A stretch of DNA of 64,000 nucleotides, from contig JAQFWX010000095.1 of NCBI GenBank assembly GCA_027605045.1, positions 1-64,000 on the forward strand, given 5' to 3'. The stretch is from Phallus indusiatus. Taxonomy: Eukaryota > Basidiomycota > Agaricomycetes > Phallales > Phallaceae. The translations under genes and the position numbers were made by a program. Positions 23,051-35,194 of this stretch are shown here, in pieces (the first letter of the stretch is position 1; every line of letters begins with the position of its first letter). A model generated the notes under the pieces. That model did no database searches and was not told the DNA's origin. It worked only from the letters and a program-made list of their open reading frames with translations.

Positions 23051-23866
23051 TCAGGATGACACGGGCGCTTGGAAATCACCCGAAGGGATGAGGTCTTTGA
23101 GGTTCTCCAATGCGCTGAAGACCAGCATCTGGTTGTTCCGGTCTAGCATCCCCTCAAAGCCTCTGTCGCCAATGCCATCTAGCGGGGAGTACTCTAAGAC
23201 CTCGGTTACATGCCCAGGGACCCTACCTTTGGCACAGGCATTGGAAAGTTCCCGCGTGATCTTGATAATATAAAAGATTGGCGTGGCGCCTTTCTGTACG
23301 ATCCCCGGCAACACCTGCTTTCTCATATTATTACAATACCATTTATGCAGAATGAAGACTTACCATGACATCGACAGTCGGGATATCCTTACTAAATCGA
23401 ACGGCGTTGTTTGTCTGGAAGACTCCAATCGCTACCGCCATCAGTTGCGCGAATGGATTTGGCTCAAAGACTTGCTTGTCTTCCATGCCGACTGTCGTGT
23501 ACAGTGCGTATTTTGAACTGACAACAGAAATATCGATTTCAATTGATGTCTTCGAGCCGTTCATCGTGAAATGAGCGCGTTGCCTCATCATTCCGTCCCG
23601 TTCTCGTTCGTGGTGACCAGCGAAATCCCAAGACTCACAGAACCAAGTAAATGAGCATGTCCGCTTTGCTTCTAAGGGTATTTTCATTCTTGTTCACCGG
23701 GTCTATGACTGAGATGCGTTTGACGAGGGACGCTATCCTCGAAATCGCCTGGCCTTCGGGCTGCCTGACGTCTATTTCATCTCGCTCCACTACTTGAACT
23801 GTATCAATAATTTCTGCGCGTATTTTGTGAAGAGCTGGGCTGAGCGTAGAATTTGGGGTGCTAAGT
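23051..23866 (-). CDS. tandem family copy 2, best preserved; 5' end unresolved
   Basis: Three pieces join in phase: about 23866-23639, 23583-23364 and 23317-23051. They read IRAEIIDTVQVVERDEIDV, GQAISRIASLVKRISVIDP, then HFTMNGSKTSIEIDISVVSS, PFAQLMAVAIGVFQTNN, then QVLPGIVQKGATPIFYIIKI and NACAKGRVPGHVTEVLEYSP. The two introns are 55 and 46 bases with normal borders. I know similar unnamed proteins in several copies in Agaricomycetes but no function. The first exon is not clear; a 31-base gap at 23867-23897 looks like an intron but is too short. It is flanked by two worse-preserved copies. Confidence 0.55.
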
Positions 23867-23959
23867 ACTAAAGAAGGTATTAGAAATTATGGACGTACTG
23901 TAGGGACTGCGATGCGGCTGGGTTGTTGTCTTCAAAAAGGCGGAAATAGAGAGCGGCGC

Positions 23960-24300
23960 GCGCCTCAAAGTGGGGGATGGTCCCAAAATTCTTCGCTATT
24001 CGGGAACTCTGTTTCGGCGCAGGCATTGAAACCTGAACTTATTTATGTCGGAGGGTGGCTTGACTATGTGGTGTCCTTGGCAAAACCTGTATTCCTTTAA
24101 TTATCACGTATATCAATTATACAGAATAAATACTCACGGTGAATTTACTAATACTGAGCGGAATGGATGAACTAAAAAATGATTTGGTCTTCAATGTCTA
24201 CCGTCGTGTCTACATGTTCCGAGCTAACGACGACAATGCCAGATGGTGCGGTTGAATTCTTCAAAACGGAGTCTAGTGAGAAACCATCAACATAAAGTAT
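23960..24300 (-). pseudogene. tandem family copy 3, decayed
   Basis: Minus-strand fragments near 24290-24190 (GIVVVSSEHVDTTVDIEDQ, then a stop) and near 24040-23965 (NACAETEFPNSEEFWDHPP, then a stop) match copy 2 at DISVVSSKYALYTTVGMEDK and NACAKGRVPGHVTEVLEYSP. The pieces are in different frames and separated by stops, so the copy is dead. Confidence 0.5.
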
Positions 24301-25119
24301 ACGAGATCCTGATCGGCATTTGGCTTACTTTGCACCACTGGTTAGGTCTATCGGTCGACCGTATCCTAGAAATAGTGTAATCTGTGTCCTATGATTGTCT
24401 CATTACTAATGACGATGCAACATAATGGTGGGGAAAGAGCGCACAATTCCTCTGCCATGAAGGTTTCATTACATCTTTGATTGCCTATATATTGACTGGT
24501 GTTTCAATTTGAGAGGAGTAAATGTATTCAGAGGTATTAGTGGAAATTGTGGTCAAGGTCCAAGATGGGAGAAAAACTTGTATAGGAGACGAGAAGGAAT
24601 TTATATGCGGATGCGGAAAAAGTGAGGGGCTGCTGCGAGGATCAAAGAATCGAGAAAAAGGAATCTAGTCACCTGACTTGACCCGGAGTGTTTGCGGTGT
24701 TTCCAGGGACAACGCAAATCGGTCTGTGATGCATGTAAGATAATGTGTATTATGAGACACAATGAATGCTGATGTTGAGCGTTGAGCGTTGACAAACAAA
24801 TGTTGAGCCTCGTTCTGTGACTTCTGTCCAGTGACCTCGTAGTAGGACGACGCTTGGAGGCACGTCATGCATATATGCGCATGTTATGAGCGCAATTGTT
24901 ACAAAATTTGGCCGTGAGAGATTGATTTCGTGCGTTGCGTTTGTATTTCATAAGTTTAAGACGTTGGCAGTGCATAGGAGGATGTGTTGTAGTAGTTCAC
25001 CGGAATTCGGGCTATTATTGAACTTTTTCTTGAATGAATTATCGAGTGACTAATTTACATGAGTGGAGATACTTTTGGTATAAAATAATCAGGCTGCCAG
25101 CACAATAGAAACTTCTGCT
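24301..25119. other. intergenic, nothing found
   Basis: No supportable gene or RNA was found between the tandem copies and the 3' end of the F-box-type gene. Short minus-strand frames near 24600-24870 overlap each other and have no motifs. Confidence 0.45.
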
Positions 25120-26073
25120 TCATGGCTTAACCGAAATACTTCTTTCGAGTGCACGCACCCACACATCGCCACTCTCGCCTCGAGCATCATCATTCCACTC
25201 CCGCAAACAGACTTTCTCTTCTAAACATAACGGAGACGTGACGACTCTCACTCTCGAATCATTAACACCACGCATAGCCTCTCCAAACTTGGCACGGCCA
25301 TCATCCCAGCAATACCACCCTAGCACAACAATGGACTGCAATGTCCGTGATCTTCTACTAAGCAGCAATTTAACGAGTGTAGCCATGTGGCAGAATTCCG
25401 AGGGTGAGCTGCGAGAGTCGAAACTGAATGCGAGGTGGGTCATGTTGGGGAGTATAGCTGTTGAGTCGCATATGATGGAGGACCATGAGTCGCTTACACC
25501 GCTGCTGTAGGCCGTGTCGATCCGGAGATGTGTCAGGTTTGGGTAGAGATGTGCGTGTTGGGAGAAATAGAGCCATGCATCCCATGAGGCGCAGTGAAGG
25601 TGTGTTAGACGGGATGTGTAAAGAGTGTGATACTGTTCTTCCAGAGCTGCCTCTCGAAAAAGACGGTCCAGGGAGAGTGTGAGACTGAGATTGGAGACGT
25701 TCTGACATGCTTGGAGAATTGAAGCGAGAGCGTGTTGAAATGAGTTGTGAGACGATTGTCGATTATAGGCTACAACAGTCGTGCGGTACGGATCGCAGTC
25801 TCCTTCGTACACTTGGACGCTGATGTTCTTCACGTACTGAGCGAGTGCAGAAGATGTCGATAGGGTTTGGAGCAGTGTTTGACACTGCGCTGCATTTGAT
25901 ATGACTAGAGTTTCATATAGATAGGGTAGGATCCAGTCGTGAACGGGGTGCGAGACGAGGACGAGCTGTGAAGCGCATAGGCTGTCCGCACGGCCTGCGA
26001 GCTCGAAGATGGAGCGCACTAGCTCGACTGGAAAAAAAGCAAAGGGTGATGACGATGAATTATGTTGAGTCAT
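25120..26073 (-). CDS. F-box-type protein, intronless
   Basis: A single 317-residue frame begins MTQHNSSSSP and then FFPVELVRSIFELAGRADSL with LVSHPVHDWILPYLYETLVI, the usual N-terminal F-box-like helix bundle of Agaricomycete F-box proteins (binding site for Skp1). The rest has spaced leucines (NVSNLSLTLSLDRLF, YPNLTHLRIDTAY, LPNMTHLAFSF) like degenerate leucine-rich repeats. Such proteins are probably substrate receptors of SCF ubiquitin ligases. Lack of introns, in a region where other genes have many, is common for this expanded family. The target is unknown. Confidence 0.75.
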   Translation of the reverse strand: MTQHNSSSSPFAFFPVELVRSIFELAGRADSLCASQLVLVSHPVHDWILPYLYETLVISNAAQCQTLLQTLSTSSALAQYVKNISVQVYEGDCDPYRTTVVAYNRQSSHNSFQHALASILQACQNVSNLSLTLSLDRLFREAALEEQYHTLYTSRLTHLHCASWDAWLYFSQHAHLYPNLTHLRIDTAYSSGVSDSWSSIICDSTAILPNMTHLAFSFDSRSSPSEFCHMATLVKLLLSRRSRTLQSIVVLGWYCWDDGRAKFGEAMRGVNDSRVRVVTSPLCLEEKVCLREWNDDARGESGDVWVRALERSISVKP

Positions 26074-28646
26074 TGGAGTTATGGAATCGGAAAAGGGTGA
26101 ATTTTTAAAGGCACAGACAGGTGGTTATATGTAGGGTAGGAGACTCATATTTAAATACAATACCGAAGGACCTAATCTTTGATGTTCTATTGATCTATCC
26201 ATTTCTCGCCTCGTCCTGGGGTTCATTTCCTTTCTTATGCTTGCCTGAAATTTGCCATGCTGTGTGGCAAGAGAAGATCCCATTCATTCAGCTTGTTACA
26301 TTACGCGTTACACGTTACGTGTTGCTTGTTGTCAGAAGCATGCCGAAGAATAGCCGGAGGTCCGGAGCAACACTCGCATCAACTCCGCGGCGTTACTACT
26401 AGCATCTCTTCCCTTTCAATTTATATCTCCATGGAACATTGAATGATATGGGATGAATACCCAGTTCATATGCATAGCTCAAATCAAGTACGTCAAGTTT
26501 CTATCAGTCTCTACATTCGCTCAAAGATATCTCCGATGTCACAGTCCGATTTTAGAAATAGCACAATCATCGGACTCGATCGGTGCCAGATCGTGCGGTC
26601 AGATAAGAACATGTGTTGTGGATTATGAATGAGAATAGAATCCTGTTTTCAAGTGCATTCGCGGAGCATACTATACATAATGGCACAACAACAGCTCACA
26701 TGTTTAAAACCTTAAACTCCTCGGTCTCGGACATAAACTGTGCTTCAGCATTGATCGGGCATGCAACCGCAGCGCACCGGCCGTCTACGGTCTCCAAAGG
26801 CGTTCCAATGACGATCAGTGAGCAATTTATTTCCATCCCCAATTAGTAGTACGTCATAAGAACACATCATCCTGCGAACGCCCTTAAACGCCCTGAATGT
26901 CTTTGCATATCTGCTTTCTGAAGCACCGGATGCATACAACAAGGCTGACAACAATGTCCCTCAAAACCCTTTAACCTCCCTCAATTCCCTATATTTTTCC
27001 TCGAAACTCAAAAGTATCTGATTTACATACCACCGATCATTCAGCGGCTACGTCGACGTTGATCGCTCCTATCATTCTCCCCTCTTTATGATTTATCTAG
27101 ACTCACCGGCAATCCTTTTTTTCCGGTCTATCGCACCCCGTTTACCAGTGTGAAGCATATGTACAATTTAAAAAGACGCTATGCATAAACAGTACAACCC
27201 GAATGGTCACCCAACCGGCGAGAGCACACAAATTCAGCATCATATGCGTGTAGGTAGGACGACCCTCTCCAGACCCTCAGGCTTTAGGCCCTTCAGTTCT
27301 TTTCGGACAGATTTCTTCATGCATACATAGCCACTCCCTCAAGAATCAAGTAAATTAACAAAATTGCTCGTCGTTAATTAAATGTTTTCTTAAATCGAAG
27401 GACAAGCCCAAAAAAAATCACCTCAGTGCTTTGCCGAGGCTGGTCAGTGGAGGGAAAGGGTCGGATACCAAATTTGCAAAAGATTTTCCCAAACTGGCTT
27501 TGCTCCTAAATTTCCTGGCGGACTACATACCCTCACTTTTTAATTTTCGATTTCATTACACACCTTAATATATTTTTATTTTTGGATGTACATTATTATC
27601 GTGCTCTTCCCTGCTCCCCTGCTCTCCCCCCATCCGAAAACACCCTGACTCGCGAATACGGGATGATCTTTGTTGTTCGGTTTTTTTTATTTTGCGATAA
27701 CACAACGGAAACCACGACCCAGGTATTTATGCCAGTGCTATTTTCTGATTGTAATTCATATCTCCGTAAATACTGTCATCTTCACGCTCTAATGTACTGT
27801 ATGTACAAAAAAAGCGGAGCGTCTATTACTAGTACTCTCTCCGAACTCGGAGATACTACTATATATGACATACAAGCCTCTGCAACTTGAAATAATCGAC
27901 AACCATGATCATCAATATCACCACTCTCATCCTTCGCATAACAGTACAATTTCAAATTTACGATTTCCAATACCCCTCGTATCAATTTTTTTTTCGAAAG
28001 TCCTGTTTTCCGCTTTTCATGACACCTTCGGATTTCCACTTTTATCCAAAAGGAGTTATGCATCTCTAATATATGCGCGCGTGATAACCGACTTGGCCTT
28101 TTTTTTCGCAAAGTCGCGTAGTTTTGGGGTTTGATGATGCCAATAATAAATTTCCAATAGCACTTCTATAGTGCGCGCATGTATGCGTATATATACTCTG
28201 CTCATCCCTTAAAGCCGGCTCACTTTCAAACTTCCTATCTTTTCTTTTTGCGGAGCTATGGTTGATAATGCATTTAGACATAGTCTAGCATTTATGGACA
28301 GCTCGTACTTTTTATTGACTACTCTAAGACTAAGATGAACCAATTCATCCCGTTTCCTCTCCTCTTATCTCCCCACCGACGTCAATCCCATTAAACAAGG
28401 TCAATAAAGAGCCCTATGCACAATCCAACGAAAAAAAAAAGAAAAAGAAAATAAAGATCGGGAGTGAACGAGAGTTATACATACATACATACGTAGTATG
28501 ATACACATATGTAATCGATCTCTTAATTAATTATAATAGTTATTATATATCATATCTGAGCTGAGTCTCGTTTCCATTTTTTCTTTCTCGAAAAGGGGAA
28601 AAAACCCAAACTACACCTCAGGTTTAAATGATAAATTAGTGTGTTT
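26074..28646. other. 2.6-kb stretch without a recognisable gene
   Basis: AT-rich sequence with many short frames on both strands but no splice-supported coding, tRNA or repeat family. Short simple repeats occur at about 28430-28450 (A-rich with G) and 28483-28495 (ATAC units). It may hold long untranslated regions of flanking genes or a non-coding transcript. Confidence 0.4.
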
Positions 28647-31081
28647 TTAAGCCCATTGTTGGAGAATGAGTGATGCTGCGCGTTCTGCAATGACATATGT
28701 CGGAACTTGAGTGTGTCCAGCAGTGACGAACGGCTACAAAAGAAAAGAAAAGAAAAGAAAACGAGTTCAGTAAAAAAATGTAGATTGTGAGTTGTGAACG
28801 GCGATATCTTACCATAACCGAAGCATCAACAATCCTCAACCCGCTAACTTTCTTAACAACAAGGTCAGGATCAACAACCCCAAATGGCGCATTAACGTGG
28901 GACATAGCGCACGTCCCCACAGGATGGAAAACCGTCCCCGAGTTAGCGTGAATACCAGTCAAAATTTCCTCGTCGCTCGTCAGATTGGCAAATGGACCAG
29001 TCGGACCGATGACGAACCCGTCCCACGCGTTGGCGCTGGTGAATTTGCGCAGAGACGCGATACCTTCGAGGAGGGCTGCGGCGTCGAAGGGGTTCGAGAG
29101 GAAGTTGGGGTTGATGGCTGGTTTGTCGGTTGGGTCGTTGGAGACTATTGTTACCGAGCCGCCTGTTTGAGTGAATTGATAAGATTTGAAAAGTCTTCTT
29201 TTTTTTTTGACTAGGGAGATACGTACGGGAAGCTGGTGTGACTACGGTTGCCCGAACATTGAGCGTATGCTTGTTTGAAGTCAGACCAGGCTAATGCAAC
29301 ATTTAAAATCAGAAAAACGGTCCGATTTTTGTATATCTAATAGCAACATACCGAAATGACCATTTCAATGTGAGGCGAATTCGGTCCAGCAGATGGATCG
29401 CCGAATTGCTCAATGGCAGGTGAATCACGAGCGAGTCTCAAAAAGCCTAGATTGGTATTCAAATGCGTCGTGAAAGGCCCAGTACCGTTATTCTCCCATT
29501 GCGCCAGTGCGATTGCGGCTTCGGTGCTATTTGCCAAGTCACTAAGTAGGGATGTTAGTGAATGAAAGATTCGTTAACTTCGCAAGAAGGAAATACGAAC
29601 CCGTCAGCTGGATCCGTAGACGTAGTCAACCACGAAAGTCCGACAGATACTTGGTCTGACAGATTTTTACCGACTGAAGGAAGGTCTACAATGGTGTTGA
29701 TGCCAAGTGGTTGGAGGTCATTTCTGTCGCCAATTCCAGAATGTAAAAGTATATGCGGAGTTCCTATACTTCCGGCCGAAAGAATGACTTCTTTGGAAGC
29801 GGTCAATGTGAAAACTTTTCCTGTGGCTGAACAAAAAGAGGTTTTAAAATCATTTTGGAATAAACATCATAAAGCGATGTCATACCTGATAGTGCTTCTA
29901 CAGTCCTGATATTCGGTACACCAGCGGGCGTTCTCGCAATGGTAGGAAGAACACGCTGAACGAACGTGCCGGTCAGGATATCGAGATTCGGTCGCTCGAG
30001 TACTTGCGAACTGAGATATGTCGATCCGGGATAACTTCGCCTGCCTTGGTGATCAACGGTGTAGAGTAGCCAAGCTTATGAAAGTAACCGGAGTCAATGT
30101 TTGATATTAAAATCGAAAAAGAAGAGAAGAGAAAGAGAAGAAAAGAACGCACAGATTCCATTTGGGGTTCCACTATTCATATCATGGTTGAATGGGAAGT
30201 CGTTCGGCAGCTCAGCAGCGGTTTGAAGAGTCCGTGCCGTTACTTCTTGGGTTACGAAACTGGGAGCGCTGACCGATACTTCACCGGTTGTACTGTGGAG
30301 AGACGGGATAAACTCTCCGTTCGTGTTACGGTTGCTGCTTGGTGGGACGAGTTTCTCATTCTAGTACAATCAGAATGAAAACTGAATATGCTACGGAATA
30401 TGGATACGGGGATAAATTTACCTTGAAGAAGAAACTGTGGAGATTGTTGAACGTCCAGCCTGAATCACCGGTGACGGCTGCCCAGCGGTTGTAGTCATCT
30501 TCGCTGCCACGAGTGTAAAACATGTCATCTAATTGAAACATAAATAAATAGACCGTAGACGGTAGGTGTGCATGCTTGCATGCATGCACGTTTAGTAGAA
30601 AATGCGACACTGACTTATGGCTGCGCTACCACCTACGCAACGACCCCGAGGGTAACCTAACACGGCATTGTTGAGGTTGACTTGAGGGACAGTGGTGAAG
30701 TTCCAGTCGAATGATGAACCGACGAGGTTTGGTGCGAGTCCTGGAATGGTTATGCTTTGAACCCCTTGCGTGCTAAAAAAAAAAACCAATAAGAGGATGG
30801 GTAAGTGATTTGTGTCGAAGGGTACGTACCTTGGGCCAGCTTCAATTACCAATACTTTGAATCTGCTGTTAGCAGACAGCCTGTTCGCCGTTACAGATCC
30901 TCCAGGACCGCCTATTAGATTGAGGTGTATGTCAACGACAGCAACGAATTTTTGAGGTAGGGAGGAACGTACTTCCGATGACAATAAAGTCATACTCTTG
31001 GTTATCGATTTGGTCGATGCTGGTGTAAAGCTTTGCTTGACAAACAGCTGCAGCGGTGAGCAGGGGCAAGAACGCGAACAT
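28647..31081 (-). CDS. secreted GMC oxidoreductase (aryl-alcohol-oxidase-like)
   Basis: Eleven exons (30973-31081, 30830-30911, 30615-30772, 30422-30528, 30153-30360, 29886-30074, 29601-29826, 29352-29541, 29227-29290, 28813-29162, 28647-28733) encode 589 residues. A signal peptide (MFAFLPLLTAAAVCQA) leads to the FAD Rossmann motif IGSGPGGSVTANRL and the adenine-contacting VLVIEAGPS. The second GMC signature is in SAGSIGTPHILLHSGIG. The active-site pair is His in TVFHPVGTCAMS and His in TAGHTQVPTYV. Several N-glycosylation sequons occur. These enzymes oxidise aryl or other alcohols and release hydrogen peroxide for lignin-degrading peroxidases. All exon phases close. Confidence 0.95.
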
Positions 31082-33066
31082 CTTGTTTCAAAGCGTTTTG
31101 TGCTGGCTCTTTGCGATGGGAAGGAATGTTGGAGCCCGATTAACGGGGAAGGAAAGGGAAAATGCGGGCTAGACGAGAGCGAGAGAACGAGAGAACATTT
31201 TAGCTTATATTTATGTCGCTGTCGTTGGGGGAGGAGCACACAAGGTATGAGACCGATTGATGGAGCAGCTAAATTTGGGGGGTCGGAGGGAAAAATATTT
31301 TGCTTACATAAAGATTAATGATATACTTGGAGTGCGGCATGATGGGACCTGGCGGTGTGACCTGGCGACGTGTTCCTGCTTCCGTGGGTCTCTTACTATT
31401 GATTTACATCTCCAAAAGAGAAAAGGAAAATGTGTGCCGATCTTCTTCTCTTCTATGGCTTACATGCATGCAGGCACTGCTTTCTTTCAACGGTCTGGTT
31501 GACTCCACTATCTGGTCAATGGCCAGCTTGTGATTTTTCAAGTTCCTCGGAAACCCATTCCCTTGGCCCGGGCCGAAACCCAGAATACGTTGTTTCCTTT
31601 ACCACTGTTAGTGTTCGACTAATTTTTCTATTTTTTAATGTACCTTGTGGTCCAAGTTTCAGCCAATATAATTATCTCGCTTCCGAGCCGCTTTGATCTA
31701 GGTCGGATATACCATCTGGCATCTGTCAGCAATGTCATGCCATCTTCTCCACATCACAAGAATAACTGGTGTTGACAGCGACTAGACTTCTTATTATAGT
31801 TAGAATAATTGGGAGAAAGTCCGCCTGGTAATAGCTAGAACTTTGCGGCGACGATCAGGTTCGACGGACTATTACAAGATAGCAATGGGAAAGAATGGCA
31901 ACCGTGAGGGTAATATGTCGATAAAGAGATAATCTTCCCCCTACGTGTACTTGACTTAATTCAGGGAACAAATGCAAGTCTAAAATTCCTTAGGCATCCT
32001 TCCCCTGTCAGGTACTTATGATGGTGAGCAATTCTTTTTCATGTGCCTGTCCTGTCCAGCCTCGGTGTACATATATACTTTTTAAAAAAAAGTTAAATTT
32101 GAAATTTCCTTTCATCCTCTGAGCGACCACATAACCGAGGGACTACGAAATGCGTGGTAGTGGCACTCGGCAAGAATTTCGGACTACCACTCCCGTACCA
32201 GAGTTCTAAATTTACTTTTTTTAAAAAAAAACCCGCCACACCGGCAACCCTGACCCATCATTTTTCCCGCCCCAGGCGCAGGATGAGCTAATCAGCACAC
32301 CGAAATTTTAAGAAGTATTGACACTGAGCGAGTGGGCGGGCGGATGTGGCTAACGCTCGACGGGAACCTTTCTTGTTGGCGGAATTCACACATCACACCT
32401 GTTTTGGCTATGTATATAAAATTTTTATTTCTCTTGCTTAGCTTTACATTAGAAACTATCTATGGTCGGTGTTACCAATCTATCAATCACACCCCGTGAG
32501 CTTACTTTACAATTCATTAGCTACCCACAAGCCTGTCAAAAAAATACGGACAAAGCACAAAACGTGGGGATGAATTATGTATGAGGGAGGGCGGGAATAC
32601 GTCTGGGGGGAGGGGGTGGTTAAACTGCCTATGAAAAATGAAACAAAATATAAATATATTGAGAGAAACAGGTGCTTACTGACATGTTAATCTCAAATAT
32701 TCAACCCAAGCCCATTCACACGAGTTACTGCAGGTTTTTCCAGCTGCAATATGACGCGACCGCCGCCTGCTGGCCAGGCTAAAAAACAGTCAGCTCGAGT
32801 CTGGCTAAAACGACCGAAAAAAACGCGTACTAATCTGCCAACCCATTCAGTAAAAGTAATCCATGTTGAGGAAGTGCCGCCGCTGTCGCCGCCGAAGGTG
32901 GACGCGTCGAGAAAGGTGATGGTGGTTCAGAAAAAGGTTTGGCGCTTGCGATTTGATCACGTGCTTCTACTTGCGTCGCTTGTACCACGTACATAGTTGC
33001 CCACAACCCCCGCCCTAATTAGGCGCACACGGGGGGGCGGCGGCCGGCGAAAAAAAAAATATATCC
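31082..33066. other. intergenic, promoter side of the GMC gene
   Basis: About 2 kb with no supported gene. A plus-strand frame at 31038-31318 is antisense to the GMC start. A proline- and lysine-rich frame at 32751-32996 lacks homology signs and was not called. Confidence 0.4.
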
Positions 33067-33129
33067 TGAGTGGTACTCGATTATATAATAGCTACCTACC
33101 GAGGAGTTCGGAGTTGGGAGTACCACTCA
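33067..33129. repeat. 11-bp perfect inverted repeat
   Basis: TGAGTGGTACT at 33067-33077 is mirrored by AGTACCACTCA at 33119-33129 with a 41-base loop. It lies in intergenic DNA after a G-rich stretch. It may be a hairpin, a protein-binding palindrome or the ends of a tiny element; nothing in the sequence decides. Confidence 0.5.
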
Positions 33130-33207
33130 TCTAGTATAGACCCCACATAACCAACTACGTATATGACGTCTAACATCTAGATACACGAGTAAGATACACC
33201 CTATAAT

Positions 33208-34500
33208 TTAATTTTGGTTTTCAAGATCCATGCCGCTCCCGGAGTTTATAAATATGTAGTTGAATGTGGCCCTGAAACCCGCAGTGATACTGTTGGTACC
33301 TGCATGTAATGAGAGATCTAACGAATGTTCCACGTCTTTGAGCTCTTCCTTTCCAAATTTCGGAAATGACAAGAAATGACTATTTAATGCGCCATGCAGA
33401 CACAGGGCCCACACATGCTATACCACATGGGACTGAAGCGGCGGCATTGAGATCTGGGCAAACATGAAATTGGATTATCATTGTCAAGGCAAAGGCTATC
33501 AAACCAAGTAATATCACTGAGGTTTGGTATCTATACATAGTGATCCCCGTACAGAACTTGTAATGCCGGTCTTGGCAATCCACTAGCCTTAGGCTATCAA
33601 CCAATCATTGAATATTTTCTCAACCACTTACCACGATACGCAAGTTCTACTTGAACTTTAGCTAAAGAAACTTTGGTTGCGGACTTGGCTCTCGGACCCT
33701 TTTTTTCGAGCTATCCGTACGTATGTCCGAAGTTACATCCGGCTGTCTTGGCGCTACTGACAAATAGGACGAGGGCCCAGAAAATAAACCGTACCTATTT
33801 TACCCCGCATCCCTTCAAGATGTTGCCCTGGTTTTACACAGTCGTGGCTGAATCCACCCAGGACTGCCGATGTCCTACGATCCTACGGCACTATTTTCCC
33901 TTAAAAGTGTCAATTCCGCCATTTTTTCCCGATGTTGAAAAGGAAACCGGACAGCCCGAAAGTTGAATACTTTCAAGTTCCAATGGTATAGCATATTTTC
34001 TTTATATTCTCCATAGTCTGAGAGTCTGAGACTCACAAATCGTGCGTATTAATTCAAATGATGTGAGTGAGATTGATTTTCTGTTCCTATATATGTCTAG
34101 CAGGAAGTTGCCTTCATCACACAGATAAATCTGCGGCCCGTTATCTGATCGGACAACGTCAGTGACGAATTTTAGGGGAGAAAAAAAGGTACAATATGAT
34201 GTCGTCAATCAGTTACTGAATTAACAGATCTTAACCTTTTCTTCATTAAGCTACGCCGCCGTTATTGACTTATCGGCGATCTGATTGATTGCCAATGGTG
34301 CACTTCGGACGACGCATCGAGTACAGCAGTGCTTGATGCCAGTTCGCAATCGGTCCGTTCAACTTTACAGAATCAGGTTTACTATCGCGGCGTACTTCAG
34401 AGTACGCATACAGTAACACCCTCAAGTGCTGAAATTCATACGGGATATACAAGAAACAGCAGGATATCACTACAATAGTTAGTAGTAGCATATATCCGGA
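33208..34500 (-). other. scattered protein-like minus-strand pieces, perhaps a decayed membrane-protein gene
   Basis: Several minus-strand frames look protein-like and hydrophobic: LLLTIVVISCCFLYIPYEFQ near 34490, VTDVVRSDNGPQIYLCDEGN near 34160, and VILLGLIAFALTMIIQFHV near 33520 ending at 33380, then a frame ending at 33208. Some GT-AG pairs are available, but no chain spans all pieces. I do not recognise the family. Confidence 0.2.
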
Positions 34501-34870
34501 TGGTTGAAATATGGATTGTAGGCTGTACGAAAATGACAGAACACGTTAAGGAAGCAGATTATGTATGCCGGGGAGATTCGGATACAGGGGGACTTGAACA
34601 TTGCTCTGACTGTATTTCTGTCCCAACGGTGGCATTGGTTTGAGAGAAAACGACGGTGGCCGTGTCATTCAAGTATAATCCAAATAAATTTCGCCGTCCA
34701 CGTTGGACGAACTACGAACCTCGGACGTTTACCAGTATCGGCTAGGTAAAATATATATTTACTGCCTGCAATGATTTGGCATCATTCCCTTGATCATAGA
34801 CCTGAGAAGTCAACACAAACAAATGCGGGGCTCGCCGGAGAAAAACCTGAAGTCTACGGCCGTCGTCGAC

Positions 34871-34967
34871 CTATGAGTGCTTGATTCAAGTTGTTATTCG
34901 GAGAGGACAGCGCTTCAAGTTGTTTAGGAGTGGGCTTGGAGGGTGTGGCCTGTTTGCTGTTAACCAT
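34871..34967 (-). pseudogene. possible first exon of a third alpha-type gene
   Basis: ATG at 34967 opens MVNSKQATPSKPTPKQLEAL then NNNLNQALI and ends in phase 1 at a GTCGAC donor at 34870-34865. Phase, length and the pattern of a proline-rich start, a QL/LQ-Lys block and a terminal N-x-A-hydrophobic match exon 1 of the two clear alpha genes. Identity is low and no second exon was found. Its position next to the duplicated intergenic block at 35195-35880 supports the idea. Confidence 0.25.
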
Positions 34968-35194
34968 GTGAAGGTAGCGCCACCTCAATCTGTTTAAAAT
35001 GAACGACCATAATGTGTAGGAGGTGATTCATTTACTGGTGAAAATGAAATCTAACCATTGATGTTAAGTAGTCTAGTTGCATTGCGATAAACGTATCTAA
35101 CAAGTTGGTGATTCCATTATCAGTCAGTAGACTCGATTATTGTCAGACTCTGACGAGAAAATATAGCGATAAAAACTAGTTAGGTATGTATGCG

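Noticed and set aside
32751..32996. 81-residue Pro/Lys-rich frame
   Set aside because: No family features, no splice partners and a biased composition that would give open frames by chance.
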